A stretch of DNA of 64,000 nucleotides from Strigamia acuminata (Eukaryota > Arthropoda > Chilopoda > Geophilomorpha > Linotaeniidae): the NCBI GenBank assembly GCA_949358305.1, contig OX442317.1, forward strand, positions 2,046,001 to 2,110,000, given 5' to 3'. Positions 46,831 to 58,599 of the stretch are shown in pieces. The position numbers and the translations under genes were made by a program. Under the pieces are notes generated by a model that saw only the letters and a program-made list of their open reading frames with translations, was not told the DNA's origin and searched no databases. The stretch's first letter is position 1. Every line of letters begins with the position of its first letter.

Positions 46831-49800
46831 GTCTAGATGTTTGTAGCAGTGTTTACCTTGATTTGAACATTCGCAACCCCGAACGTTGTTTTTAATTAAT
46901 TTATAATCAATTCTGCCCGTTTTTAAGCCGTAAAAACAGTTTATGCTCATGACGCGAACAAAACAACACGCAATAAAGAAGAAGCTTTTCCCATCAACAT
47001 TTTAGGTAAACAATTTAAAAATTTTAAGCCTAACCGAAAAGAGAATTAAGTAGTCCGTAGTTTTTGATAGAATCGAGCGATATTTGTCACGCGTTAACGA
47101 CCGATTCTTATACTATATTTCACAAGAGGTAACGTCAATTTTTCACGCCCCTCGATCATCACCTGACACGTTTTATTTCTCAGATCGTTTCCGTGTAACC
47201 CGCCCCTTTCCATTCTGACATTTTATTTGTAATGTAAATGTGCATTAAACAATACTTTTCCTCTACTTTATTATTTTAAATATCTTTTTTATATTTTTTG
47301 TTCTGTCTTTTGTGATGCAACTACTTCCCCCTTCGCGTCTTCCAGCCTTTGTTCGTCCCTTTTTTAACAACATCCTCCGTGACTACAAGACCTCACCTAT
47401 ATATTTCTGGAAAGGAAAATAATAGAAGAGACAGACAAGGAAAAGGTGGTAGGGAGGAGCGTCATACTTTACACCTTTTAAAGCAATGTCCTTGTCACAT
47501 TTCTGATGTCCTGTCAACCGATCACAAAGACCCCCGTTTGAAATGATTTACTCGAGTCGTTAAGGGTATGGAGTTGTCATTTCCTTTATATCCTCGTCCT
47601 CGTAGGGTTATCCACTTAAGGTGATTAAAGCAATGATGAATTGATGATGGTAATGATATTATTATTCCCATTGTAAAATATAAATATAATTTTTTTTTTT
47701 AAATTGAATTTTTTTTTTTAAATTTTAATTTAGTGTGACCTTTGAGGTCAGTTTTTTTTTAATGTGTCAAGAGAAGTGTTTTGTGAGAACGAAAAAAATG
47801 TTAAACCAGGGGTCACCAACTGGTGGAACATGAATTGGTAATAATAAAAATTAATATATATTTATATAAACATAAATAAAAGGTGTGGGTGACCACTGAG
47901 GAATGTTGAGTGTCCACAAAGGTGTAATTTATAGGAGACCTGTAATTTGTATTATTTTTATGAAAAAAGTAATTTGGAGATTTTTTTTGGTTTTTATGGT
48001 TACATATGGAGGGTATGTTCACTGAAACTGAACATTTTCAAAACTTTACAACGCAGAAACAAAAAAGTATAGTGGTCACCTGCATGCGATACATTGAACC
48101 CTTTATTTTACAGTAGCGTACATTCAAAAACTAAAATATTTTGTGTTTTATCTCAATTTTAAAACAAAAATGACATCGTTTCCTGTTCAGACCCATGTTA
48201 AAACTTAAAATACTTATTTTTTTTTTGAATGGCGAAATGGCGAAACAATGATAAAAACCCTACGCACAGAGCCATACGAGCCATAAAAAAACGTCTAAAT
48301 GGCGAGAGAATTGCAATTTTTCGGAATTTGGCGAAAAGTTTGCAAATTGGGGTTTTTAAACGCACTTGTTTGATGAGATGAAATTGACGAGTCGCTTATA
48401 ATGAAGGTGGATAATTAAGAAAGGGGTAGCGAGGAAGAATTCCTTAATCCCACCTATAGACTTAATTCCAAGCCATATTGTTGCAAGTAGTAGTCCTCAT
48501 TTGAGGCGAATAACCCTTTTAGACCCATTAGGGTTGTAATCTCCACTTTGGTTGGAGTATCATCTTCACTTTTAATCCGTCGTTGCACGTTGCACTGCAC
48601 GTGACCTCGCGAGGAATTTGAAGCAAATAGCTACGAGAATTTTTAACTTTAATATTTTTCTCCTTTTTTCAAAAGGAAAATTAAGTTAGCGAATTTGGCA
48701 CCGGCGGCGCCCGGCTAATTATTGCTGACCACTAGCACATGATCCAATCTGAAGGTTCTATTCTCGGAGCACCCCGGACACCTGGGATGGAGGAATAATC
48801 ACCTCTCGCAACAGTTGATCTGACAACCTTCCACCTGGCCCTGTGAACCGACTGCGGCTTCTGATAAAGGGACCTCGAGTGGACTCGGCCGACCTGTGCT
48901 CTAACCTGTGCGCGTGCACCCTTCTCCCCCGCGGAACCTCTCACGGGGTTGCACCCTTGGCAATTAGCCTTTCACACGGCCTCAACATTCGCTCTCTTTG
49001 ATCGAGACTGGTGATAAATAATAATCGGCGGCGCATGATTGCGATTCAAATGCTGCACATCTCCGCGCTTTTTCATCGGAAATTCAAATTTTTTCGCAAA
49101 CTTTTTATTTTTTCTGATTTTTTTCTATTTCGTTTGAGTTTTCTATTATTTTAATTACGTACAAACTGTTTCCAATTTGTCAAGGCGCAGCTGATTGAAA
49201 GGAAATGAAGGAATGCAATGAAAATGCGCTGAGAAGAGAACGTGGAGTGTTTCTCATTGATATGCGCAGACTGATTTCTGTTCTTGATTATTCGGCAAAT
49301 GGAATTAATTGCGAGTGTGAAGTCAGGCGAAATCGTGTCGTAGGTGTTCGCAGTCCCTCTCCCTTTTTCTTTCCTCATCTCTCTCTCTCTCTCGAACATT
49401 ACAATTGCCAAAAGACAATATTGAAAAATTTCGCTAGCCAATTTGCATGTGATTTGCACTTTATTGCTCTTCTTTCCTTTTCCCTGCCAGACAAATGCAG
49501 TCCAAATCAAAATTAGGCCGTCTCCTTATGAATTGGCATCTGCTGGATGAACCAGGGGGATGAAAACGCCAACAAAACTCTCTAGTCGGTCTCCATCTCG
49601 AGTGAGATGGAGAGGAAGGGGAAAAAGAGCAGTAAATTTCCATCTTTGCAACTTTATTCTTTGTCTTCAACTTTGAGTGGGGTAAAGAGCAGGGGTGAAG
49701 AAAATGACCCCATGCCGCTCTACCTGCGTGCTTATTGGCTCCCGTCCTCTGATTAAAGTTGCCGTTGCTATGGTGATCACCATGGAAACTGTTATCAACA

Positions 49801-50226
49801 CACTAACCCCAATGGCCTTCGAGTGAGGCAGGGCTCTGGTTGGAAGTGTCTTTTGGGGGGGAGGACACACTTAGTTACTAACACGAGCGAGTGGTGGCGC
49901 TCACCTTGCTTGACCCCAGCCAAAGAGAAACGAGATTAAAAGGGAAGGCATGGAGGACGAGGGGGGAGGAAGGGTACAGTGAGCAGAGCACGTGCCACTC
50001 CAGGGACCAAAACAGTGGTATGGTCGTGTTGTTGATTACACCTGCAAAAAAACGCAACGGCGCTTTAAAAGTTGAGCGACGCGCATGCGCAGTCTGGAAT
50101 GGGGCAGGACAAAGTGCAGAGGAGATGTGGGGTGAGGCGATTTTAAAGGAAATAAAATAAATAAAGTGGAAGCCATTCATTATAAGAGAGCGAGAAAGAG
50201 AGAGAGAGTCGGTTTGATGTGGTGTT

Positions 50227-50258
50227 GTGGGGGTGGAGGTGGAGGTGGAGGTGGCGGT
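50227..50258 (+). repeat. GGAGGT repeat with G-quadruplex potential
   Basis: GGGGGTGGAGGTGGAGGTGG continues as GAGGTGG, giving many closely spaced GG pairs on the plus strand. It may fold as a two-tetrad quadruplex. It lies in a GC-rich island with no assigned gene. Confidence 0.6.
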
Positions 50259-51318
50259 TGAATGTGAAAACTTGTTGAAAAGGAGAGAATCCAATCAGCG
50301 CAAGAATTGTGCCTAAGCGCGTCGCTGGTGCGGTGATGGTGGGAGGACTTGAGTTCTTGATTGAAACAGGTGTTGCCTCGTTCGGCGATGGCTGCCAACA
50401 AGCTGTCACGTGCAATCGGACGCGCAACGAGCGTCTCAAACTGATCGCGACTGGCATTTTAATTGGCTCGTGATCCAGACCGCTTTGAGGAAGCGTGTCG
50501 CCCGCCGGAAGGAGTGCTAAAAGCCGGTTCAAACACGAAATATAAATCTAAATATATTGTACACGTGCGTGTAGACTGTGTGGAATGAGGAATGCGGGTT
50601 CGAACACAAATCGGATTTCTTGATTCATCTTGTCAGTGATTAAAGATGATAGCGCGTCGGCCTTTTAGTGGCGCAGCATCCCGCCAAGGGATTTGCTAGC
50701 GCTGTAGGGGGTTTATGGATGAGTGGTGTCGTGTGCTGTGTAACGTGTTAAAGAAACAGGGGGCGCTCGGGGTCCCCTCGGGATTCTCCTGTTTCCGCTC
50801 GGCAAGTTGCGAGCAGCGCCACCGAGAGAGCAAATTGAATGGGATTGAATGGCAGCAAGAGGCAGCAAAGAGTTCATCTTCTTCACACTTGCATTAGCAG
50901 CCCACCCCCGCATTTTGTTTTCAAATTGGCTCATAAACAAGCTTCTCATTTAAAATTCTAATCTTCCTTTCTCACATTTTAAATTCCAAGACAACTTTAA
51001 AATTCAAATGAAGTCCATTTGAAACCGTACAATTCTTTTTCCACTCTCCCTTTCTCTCTCTCTCTCTCTCTCTCACCCCCTTCTCACACTTTTCCTAATA
51101 AATTTTTTTTTCTTTTTTTTATATTGAAGAGGAAGTGACGTATGAGATATACGGTTCGTGGTGTGACCTCGCTTTTTCGCTCCCCTTTTCACATTCTTTC
51201 TAACTCATTTAATATTGATAAAAGTATCAGTTTTTAAAGTCGAGTTTTCGAGTCAATATAATAGAATTTTACGTCATTAAATTATTATTTTTTTTGTTCT
51301 TTTAATTTTTTTTTCTTC

Positions 51319-51472
51319 ATGTCCCAGATGAGGATAAGTGGAATAAAAATGGCGATTAAGGAGTTAATCGATTTTTTTTGTTTGGTTTTTTTTTTGGTTT
51401 TTTTGGTTTTTCTAAAAAAAAATATTTTGATGTTTGTTTTGGGTTTGATGATGTCGCAGATGAGGATAAGTG
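51319..51472. repeat. 22-base direct duplication 132 bases apart
   Basis: ATGTCCCAGATGAGGATAAG at 51319 recurs as ATGTCGCAGATGAGGATAAG at 51451, each followed by TG. The T-rich tract between them differs from either flank. The cause is not clear. Confidence 0.7.
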
Positions 51473-52929
51473 CGGGGATAGAAACGTGCGGGGGGGAGAA
51501 GAAAAAAAGTTGTGTGTTCAAAGAGTTAAAGAGTCGATTAGTTTGATCAATAAAAATGTTAATAAAATGTGCTACAAAGGACGGAGAAAATGGTTGCGGC
51601 GTTTAAATGAAACGTCTTTGTTTGAATTTAACTCGGAGGTTCAGGAAATGAGATAATGGTTTGATATGTGAGTTTGAAATGTTTATCACTAGATGTCCCT
51701 TCATTAAGCAAATGAATCATTTCCACACTTGTATTGCTGACTGAGTGGGTGGTAAATTTGGCAACATTAAACTTTTTTTTATTACTAAAATGACCCCATA
51801 AAATAATATATAAAAAATATTTTTTTAAAAAAAATAAAGATTTTCGCCAACAAAAAACATAAAATAAAATAACAAAATATTCAGATATAAAATATATATT
51901 ATGTGTGTGAGTGTGTGTAAATTCAGTAAGTTTATCTCCTCTTTTATATGCGAGAGAATTGAAGGCGCAATGGACGCCGAAAGGGACGCGCCTGCATTTT
52001 TGCGGCTATCACTCATGGTTGGGTGCGTAATTCTATTCAGATTACGCATCCCTCCGTCCAGTTGCAGTCCCTTCTGTGCTATTTTATGATGGACATTAAT
52101 ATCCACACCCCTTTGTATCTGAGGGGGATGAAAAGGCAACATTCATTTTTCTGCTGTTTTTCATAGAAAAAGGAAAAGATTGCGAAAAAGGAGTATGAAA
52201 TCGATGTTTCCACTTGAAAAACGACCCCTAGGTGTGAATAAAGTGAGGATGGCAAAGTACACTAGGGGTAAAAAAAAAAAAAAAAAGAAAAAAATTTAGT
52301 AAAGTATGTGCTGGTTTGATTTGGTATTCTAATTGGACCCCTTTTCCATTTGACCCCTTCATTCCCCTCTTTACTCAAATTTAATTTTTTTTCAAACCCC
52401 CTCTGGTATTAGAATTGCAATTGTGGGTGATGGGGTAAACCACACTTTATACCCTCTCGCTCGTCGAGTGAGTGGGGTGCTCAAGGGATGAATCAGACAC
52501 TCGAATTTGCTACGCATTTCATCACCAGAGGCGCTGTCATTAGCGTTGATTTAATGGTATTTTGGCGTGTGTGTGAAACTTGTTATGTAATCTTTCTTTT
52601 CTTTTTCATCTCTTTTTTTTTTTTAATTTTTTTGTTTTGTTTTGGACATGCCTTTTAATGTCGTTATGCTTGAAAAAGTCGACTTAACCCATTGGCTACT
52701 GTGGCGCTAATGGAATATCAACAAAGGTGGCGTAATAGATACATAGGTGGATAAATGATGCAATTTGGAATTTTGATAGCCCGAAGTGACACCAAAAAAG
52801 GTTGACGTCCCTAATTAAACTTGAAAAAAACGTCCAAAAAACAGGTGTAACATTCTGTAATGCCTTGAGCTAGCTTAACATTTTAAACTAGCTCTGAATA
52901 TTGGTGTAGCTCAAAATTATTTAGTTTAA

Positions 52930-52992
52930 CCCTAGCAGTACTAACTTAAAAAAAATTTCTACTCATCCAACCCAGGTCATTTTGGTCCCTAA
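52930..52992. mobile_element. piggyBac-like MITE end, copy 3 (truncated)
   Basis: TTAA (52926-52929) is followed by CCCTAGCAGTAC, identical to the inverted right end of copy 1, and then by a closely similar stretch (TAACTTAAAAAAAAT against AAACCTAAAAAAAAT). A GGTCATTTTGGTCCC motif resembles the subterminal palindrome of the family. I find no opposite end, so the element is truncated or rearranged. Confidence 0.65.
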
Positions 52993-53306
52993 CAAAGATG
53001 GCCGCAGCAGCACATGGACGCGTATTAGTTTTAAATTTATTTTGAATCTAATTTCAGTTCTTTGTTATTTTGGGTTTTGTTAGATTATTAGAAATAGAGT
53101 TTGAAAATAAAGGGTAAGTGGCAAAAATACCGCAAATACGTAATACCAACGGTACCGGTCATGCACAAGTTTGTTCTTTTGACGTAATGAAAAATCGACG
53201 GTTTGAGTAAAAAAAAATTAGTTTGGACAAAAAAAATGACTTTTGCACCAAAAAATTATGTTATTAGCCCAACGTTTAAACCAGATAGTGCAAAGTTAGG
53301 TTTTAG

Positions 53307-53496
53307 CAGGGACGGAATTACATAGGGCTAATTGGGCTTGAGCCCAGGGCCCCCAAATTCTAGGGGGGCCCCAAGACACAAGGCAATATACTAAAAAAAA
53401 AAAAAAAAAAAAAAATAGGTTGCTATTAAAAATGTTGATAAAGGGGCCCCGAAAATACCTCAAGCCCAGGGCCCCGAAAGGCTAGATCCGCCCCTG
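53307..53496. mobile_element. hAT-like MITE with internal poly-A run
   Basis: A 190-base element with ends CAGGGACGGAATTAC and (inverted) CAGGGGCGGATCTAG. It is flanked by GGTTTTAG and GGTTTTTG, an 8-base duplication with one mismatch. CAAGCCCAGGGCCCC inside is repeated in inverted form (GGGCTTGAGCCCAGGGCCCC). A 23-base A-run (53393-53415) sits in the middle. Confidence 0.8.
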
Positions 53497-53504
53497 GGTT
53501 TTTG

Positions 53505-54563
53505 GGCTTCATTTGGTGCGAACAAGGTTTTAGTTGGACCGTAGTTGCACTAAACTTCGTGAAACCTGACCTGTGGATTGGTTATTTAAGAAAGAAGAAA
53601 GAAAGAAGTTGTAAGAATGGTTTCATCGAGTTATTCTCTTTCTTCTTTCTTTCTTTCTTCTTGCTGGTGAGAATTGGCCTTTAAGCTTCCACTTTGAATG
53701 GGGCCGATTTAACTCTGAAAACTTTGGTCCGTAAATTGAGTTTTAATTTGGTATTATACGGGTTGGCCGAACACGATTCGAGTTGTTTACTTTGAATCTC
53801 GAGTCAATTGCACAGCTTGGATGTGCAATTATACGTTTAGGAGCCATTAAATCACTTTTTGGATGATGCAATGATTTGTTTGTTATAGAGAAGGAATTTT
53901 CTTGTTTTTGTTCCCGAGATTCATCTCTCCCGATGTAACGACGGATTTGTTCTTTTTGTTCGACTTTTAATTCCACGCGGTGGCTTAATGGAAAGAAATT
54001 GATGGAACGAGATGCTTTTCTTCACGCTTTTACACCGGTTTCCTTTTCTGATTTATTTCCGAGTGGCACTTGTCTTCTCGTTTCCATTAAAAGAGACGAG
54101 GGAACGTATTCACTCTCCTTTCCTCTCTTTCTCTCTCTGTCTGTCTTATTCGTGATAAATAACGGATGATCGGCGAACGCAAACTGCGTGCCTCGATTTC
54201 GCCGTTCACCTTTGCTGAGTGGGAAATGATGTCGCATATTGCGTCTTAATTTCCGACGCCACTCAATGCCCTCAACAAACGCCAGCGCGCGCTTCAACAT
54301 CGCGTGATGCTCGTGTTAAAAATGCCAAAACTCACGCGTCAAATCCCTAATTTAATTGAAATTTCATTAAAACATATTTTCTAAAAATTTAAAAAATTTA
54401 AAAAATATATATTTTTTATTGGCTTAAAAAAATAATTTAATTTATCACGTGATTTGTTGGTTGGAGCAGCCGAAGTGACTTTGTTTGGTGTGACGTCATG
54501 TTGGACGAGAGCAGTCTTCAGCTGCCATGCGAGTGATTTATGGGCGTTTGCAATTCACTCATG

Positions 54564-54599
<36 letters not shown>

Positions 54600-57500
54600 C
54601 CAGAGAAAGGGAGACGCGCGTCCTTTGTTCTCGTCCATTATGAAACGCGTTGGCAGACGCTGGTTCTAATGATCGGAGGAGCGTCGTGCACTCCTCACTC
54701 TCTCTTTATTACTATTATCAGTTTGTGCGCGTTTCGTTTCGTTTCGTTTTCGAATCTTTGCAGCGGTCCAGAAGATTTTGTTGATGAAAGGGTCAGAAGT
54801 CGATGTTGACGAGACGCGACAGCAAGAAGGGATTTTGGGGGCGGATAAGTGAAAATGTGAACTTTTCGCTTGACAGCTGGTGATGAATGAGTTTGTGCGT
54901 GATGTTGACCATATTTTTCTCTACGAGGTGCGAGGAATGAATATAAAGGGGGGATGTGGACTGTGGACTGGGTGTTTGATCGAGATGCATGATGGGAATC
55001 TATCAGTACGGGACATTTGTTGGTCCAGGGACTGATGGGGTAGTTCGGACTCGCCATTTTTATTTTTATCGCATGGGGTTGAGATTGAAAGGGGGAGCGA
55101 GAGTGAGCGAGAGAGAGGATGAACGCTGGGAAAAGATCAAAGTGATAAAAATAGTGAAAAGAGGGAGTCGCGTCGTGAATTTTTGTTGTTGATCCTGTTT
55201 TGGGTGTGGTCTGTTAAGGTGAGATTTGAAGTTTGGTACCTCCCGGGGTCCACGACTGATGATTATTTTACTTTGTGGCCCCTGGGTCGAAAGATCATTA
55301 GGTGGGATGTTGTTGAGGTTGCTGAAAAAAAGTGTGACAGTGATGGATAGAGATTAGTAATGGTGGTTTGTGTTGTTTTTTTGTGAGTTTAAATTTGTTG
55401 ACTTTATCATTTACATATGGTTTGGGTTTTGCTAAATGTAAATAAATTTTAAGTGGCCGAGCAGGTGCGGGAAAGTGTCGCCGGGTGCGCATTTCTTTGA
55501 TTATTCATTTTTGTGGTTAATTTGTGTGATTTTTTTGTTAAAAATAAAAATTAAATTCGTTGTGGTTGGTTTGTTGATCTTTATTTCGATTAATTTTAAT
55601 TTCAATTAAAATTTTATTTTATTTTTTAATTTTTATCAATTTAATTTTTGTTTAAATTTTATTTTAAATTGTTATTAATTTTTTTTGTGGAGTTTTTATC
55701 CCCTGTAGTTCGCACAGATTGCTCTATCAGTCGGGGGTATTTTTCTATTCAAGTTGCTGCTGCGTCTCATCATTTTTCTGGATCAGGAATTAACTGTCTT
55801 GTAAACAGCGACCAGATCTGCCTTCCCAGAACGGACCCCCCTCCTATGGAACGCTTCGATTTGTCAGTGCCTGTCACAAAAGAAACCAGGCACAGAGCTT
55901 TTTGATCGAATTTCATTATTTTCTTCTTCTCCGCCAAACCATCTTTTTATTTTTATTTTCTTTTCTTTTCTCTCCCATACATCGAGAAAACTGGCAACGC
56001 ATCATTTGTGCCTTGAAAAGCCACTTTTGACAGCGACAAAACCCTCTCCTTTGAACACTTTTCCCCGTATTATCCACTGTCAAGACAACAAAACGCACCT
56101 CACTTTTCCACGTGCACTTTATATATTTTAAGAAAAAAAAAATAAAAAAATTTCTCTTTTTCTTTCTCTTTTTCATTCTTTTTTTGACATTTTTTCTTTA
56201 TTTTCGCCTTTTCTCTCGAAACTCGACTTTTCAAAGCTGTGAATAAATAATACAAATAAAAGACAGGTTGAATTATTTGCGCCATTTTTATTTTTCGGGT
56301 TAATATCGAGTGCGTGATTAAAATGACAGAAGGGGTGAGGCGCGCGTTTGCTTTTATTTGCATTAGGAAAACAGAGAAAAGGTTTTAAAATGATTAGGAG
56401 AGGGTTGCGACGACGAGCAAACGCGAGCGTGTGCCACCCTCGCCCGGCGCACGCAGCGGCCGCCGCGCAGCATCCGCGTTTTGAGTGGCACGGTGAGTTT
56501 CTTGCATTAGCTTCTTAGTCCCGCCCACTCCCTTGACCCCCGGCTTGTGCGAGGGCCTGTGATTGGCCAAGCGTTTGTCACAACCATCTTGAAGAGGGAG
56601 CAAAGAGCAGCCGCATAACTCGACACGCTCCACCCCTGGTAACTCCCTCTCTACTCCCCCGCAACCCCCAACCCCCAGCCGAGACGCCAAATGAATATTT
56701 GCCGTCAGGTAACGACCCCTTTGATGCACACTTACCCCCCTTTTTCGAGCCCCCGAAATGCTCGTCTTTGGACTCGGCAAATAGATGTTTGTTTTGTTTA
56801 TATAAATCGATGGGCACCCAACGTGAGGAATTGTGGGAAAAAAGGGTTTTGTCAGGTGTGACGAAACCAATTTTTGTTCTTTGAAGCGCGCTCATTATTT
56901 CCGTCACACAAACCCCCCCGTGGTTGAATTACTTTTTGCATCCCCCTACCCCCTACCCTCGAAAAAGGAAAAAAAAATCGTACGCAAACCACTCCTACCC
57001 CTCGTTTTTTGTCTCCTTTCCCCTTCATTATGAATGAGGCGATGATAATGAATTGCACGGATAATGGTTGGAATTGCCAGGTGCAAGGAACGAGAGTTGA
57101 CAGGTGTAGTTGGGCGTTTTGATTTAGGAATCGAAATTGACATTCGGATTGATGTTTTTATAAGAAATTTAAACATTTTTTTACCTTTTTTAAATTTTTT
57201 ATTTATTTAAATTTTTTCGCTTCCATTTTCTCAATATATTTTTTTTTCTTTCTTTTTTTGGAAATAGGAAATGATGAAGTCTCGAGATGTTTAATTTTCT
57301 CTTCAGATGGAGTGTCGTGATAGCAATGAGGGGAATTTGAGTAGCAAACGAGGCGTTTGCAAATTATTTGATGGCTGCAGCATCTCGTTGCTATAGTAAC
57401 GAGGTAAGTGGAAAACATATTTTATATCTGTTTAGCTTTTTGTTTATTTTCTATATTTTTGCCGTTCAAAACGCGTGTATTTAGCGTCTGACGACTGGGC

Positions 57501-58370
57501 ATTGAGGTGCGAAGGTTAAAAATGAGAAGCTAGGTGTAAATCTTGTAAATGGAAGGGTCAGAGTTGATCTTTTGTCTGCTGGTAGTAAATTGTAATTGAT
57601 TGCTCTAGATGGCTTCAAGTCGATTCTGTCAGGGTTATCAGTGACCTCTGATGTGACCGACTGACCCGATGGGCGTATTCCCGCTTCTCCTCGTGTCAAA
57701 TTCGACTTAAACTGGACATCGAAGCGAGTTTGACACTTTTCCTTTACTTTTTCCTCCCGGGGAGGTAGCGGCCACAAATGGGGTAATGTTTGGACGTTTC
57801 TATATATTTTCCCCTGATGGTGTCTTGTATCTGACACGGAACAATTTACGATGGAGTTTTTGCTTGAGAAGTGGAATTTGTGAAGAGAGAAAAGAAGAAA
57901 AAAAAATTCGAAGGGTACCGCGAAGCTATCTTTTACGATTACAGATGTTGGGCGAGTGACCACACGGGTCAGTGTGGTGCCAGATTTAAGACTGCAATCA
58001 TGGCATGCAGCCGAAGGAAGTGAGGGTGGGAGATGGGACCACCGTCGGACGCGCACGACGGACGCTGAGTGAGCGACATGAGGCCGCGAGGGGGTTGGTC
58101 ATAAATTGCGTCAGTGTGTGGCGTCCATCGATTTCAGTAGGACGCTTCAAATTATCGGGCTGATTTCTTCGTCTCCCTCGAGGTTGCTCTACTGTCGTTT
58201 ATGTCGCTAATGAATCACTCAAATAACCCCCCCGCACCCCGCACCCCGACATAACCCACACCCCTATGCTTTAGAACTTTATACTGTTTTCTTTTCCGCG
58301 GTTGGATGGGAAAGTTATAATTATCTTTTAGAAATGACGAAAATTGGTCATTTTAGTCCTGTCTTCTATT
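53505..58370. other. Non-coding region, GC-rich islands and simple repeats
   Basis: A (GA)15 run lies at 54567-54596. CGTTTCGTTTCGTTTCGTTT lies near 54730. A notably GC-rich block lies at 56400-56700. The longest open frame in this half of the window (57481-58056, minus, 191 codons) has no domain and low-complexity F/S/L stretches, so I do not annotate it as a gene. Confidence 0.4.
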
Positions 58371-58595
58371 TTTTAGACCGAATTTTACGATTTTCTAGTA
58401 GGTTTAGACCTTTTTTACGTTTTTCCAGCAGTTTTAGACCTAATTTTACGTTTTTAAAACAATTTTAGACCTAATTTTATATTTTTTCAGTAGTTTTAGA
58501 CCCAATTTTACATTTTTCCAGTAGTTTTAGATGCGACTTTACGGTTTTTCAGCATTTTTAGGCCCATTTTTACGTTTTGACACCAGTTTTAGATG
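58371..58595. repeat. 31-base degenerate minisatellite, about 7 copies
   Basis: TTTTAGACC-type starts occur at about 58371, 58402, 58432, 58463, 58494, 58524, 58555 and 58586, a regular 30-31-base period. Each is followed by an AATTTTACG(T/A)TTTT block and often CCAGTAG. Copies differ by several bases, so the array is older than the 20-base array at 27.6 kb. Confidence 0.85.
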
Positions 58596-58599
58596 CGCA

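Larger units (their letters stand above)
46840..52925. other. Non-coding region with GC-rich islands
   Basis: AT-rich at 46.9-48.6 kb, then GC-richer islands at 48.7-49.0 and 49.5-50.9 kb. A fragment starting CAGGGGTCACCAACTGG at 47807 and ending GGTGACCACTG at 47898 resembles a 92-base hAT-type element but lacks a matching target duplication. A (CT)n run lies at 51053-51074. Long frames on the minus strand at 49.9-50.5 kb have no conserved content. Confidence 0.4.

Noticed and set aside
47807-47898. Small hAT-type element with CAGGGGTCACC end
   Set aside because: The ends are inverted (CAGGGGTCACC and CAGTGGTCACC) but the flanking 8-mers do not match, so it is recorded only in the regional note.
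50590-50625. tRNA-like B-box (GGGTTCGAACAC)
   Set aside because: No matching A-box or cloverleaf pairing around it. I found no other tRNA candidate by eye.
56394-56907. Overlapping minus-strand frames of 158 and 109 codons
   Set aside because: They overlap each other in different frames and overlap plus-strand frames, so at most one could be real; none resembles a protein.
57481-58056. 191-codon minus-strand open frame
   Set aside because: It is the longest single frame in the window but has no domain, phenylalanine- and serine-rich low-complexity stretches and no splice or promoter context; it lies in a GC-richer island where long chance frames are expected.
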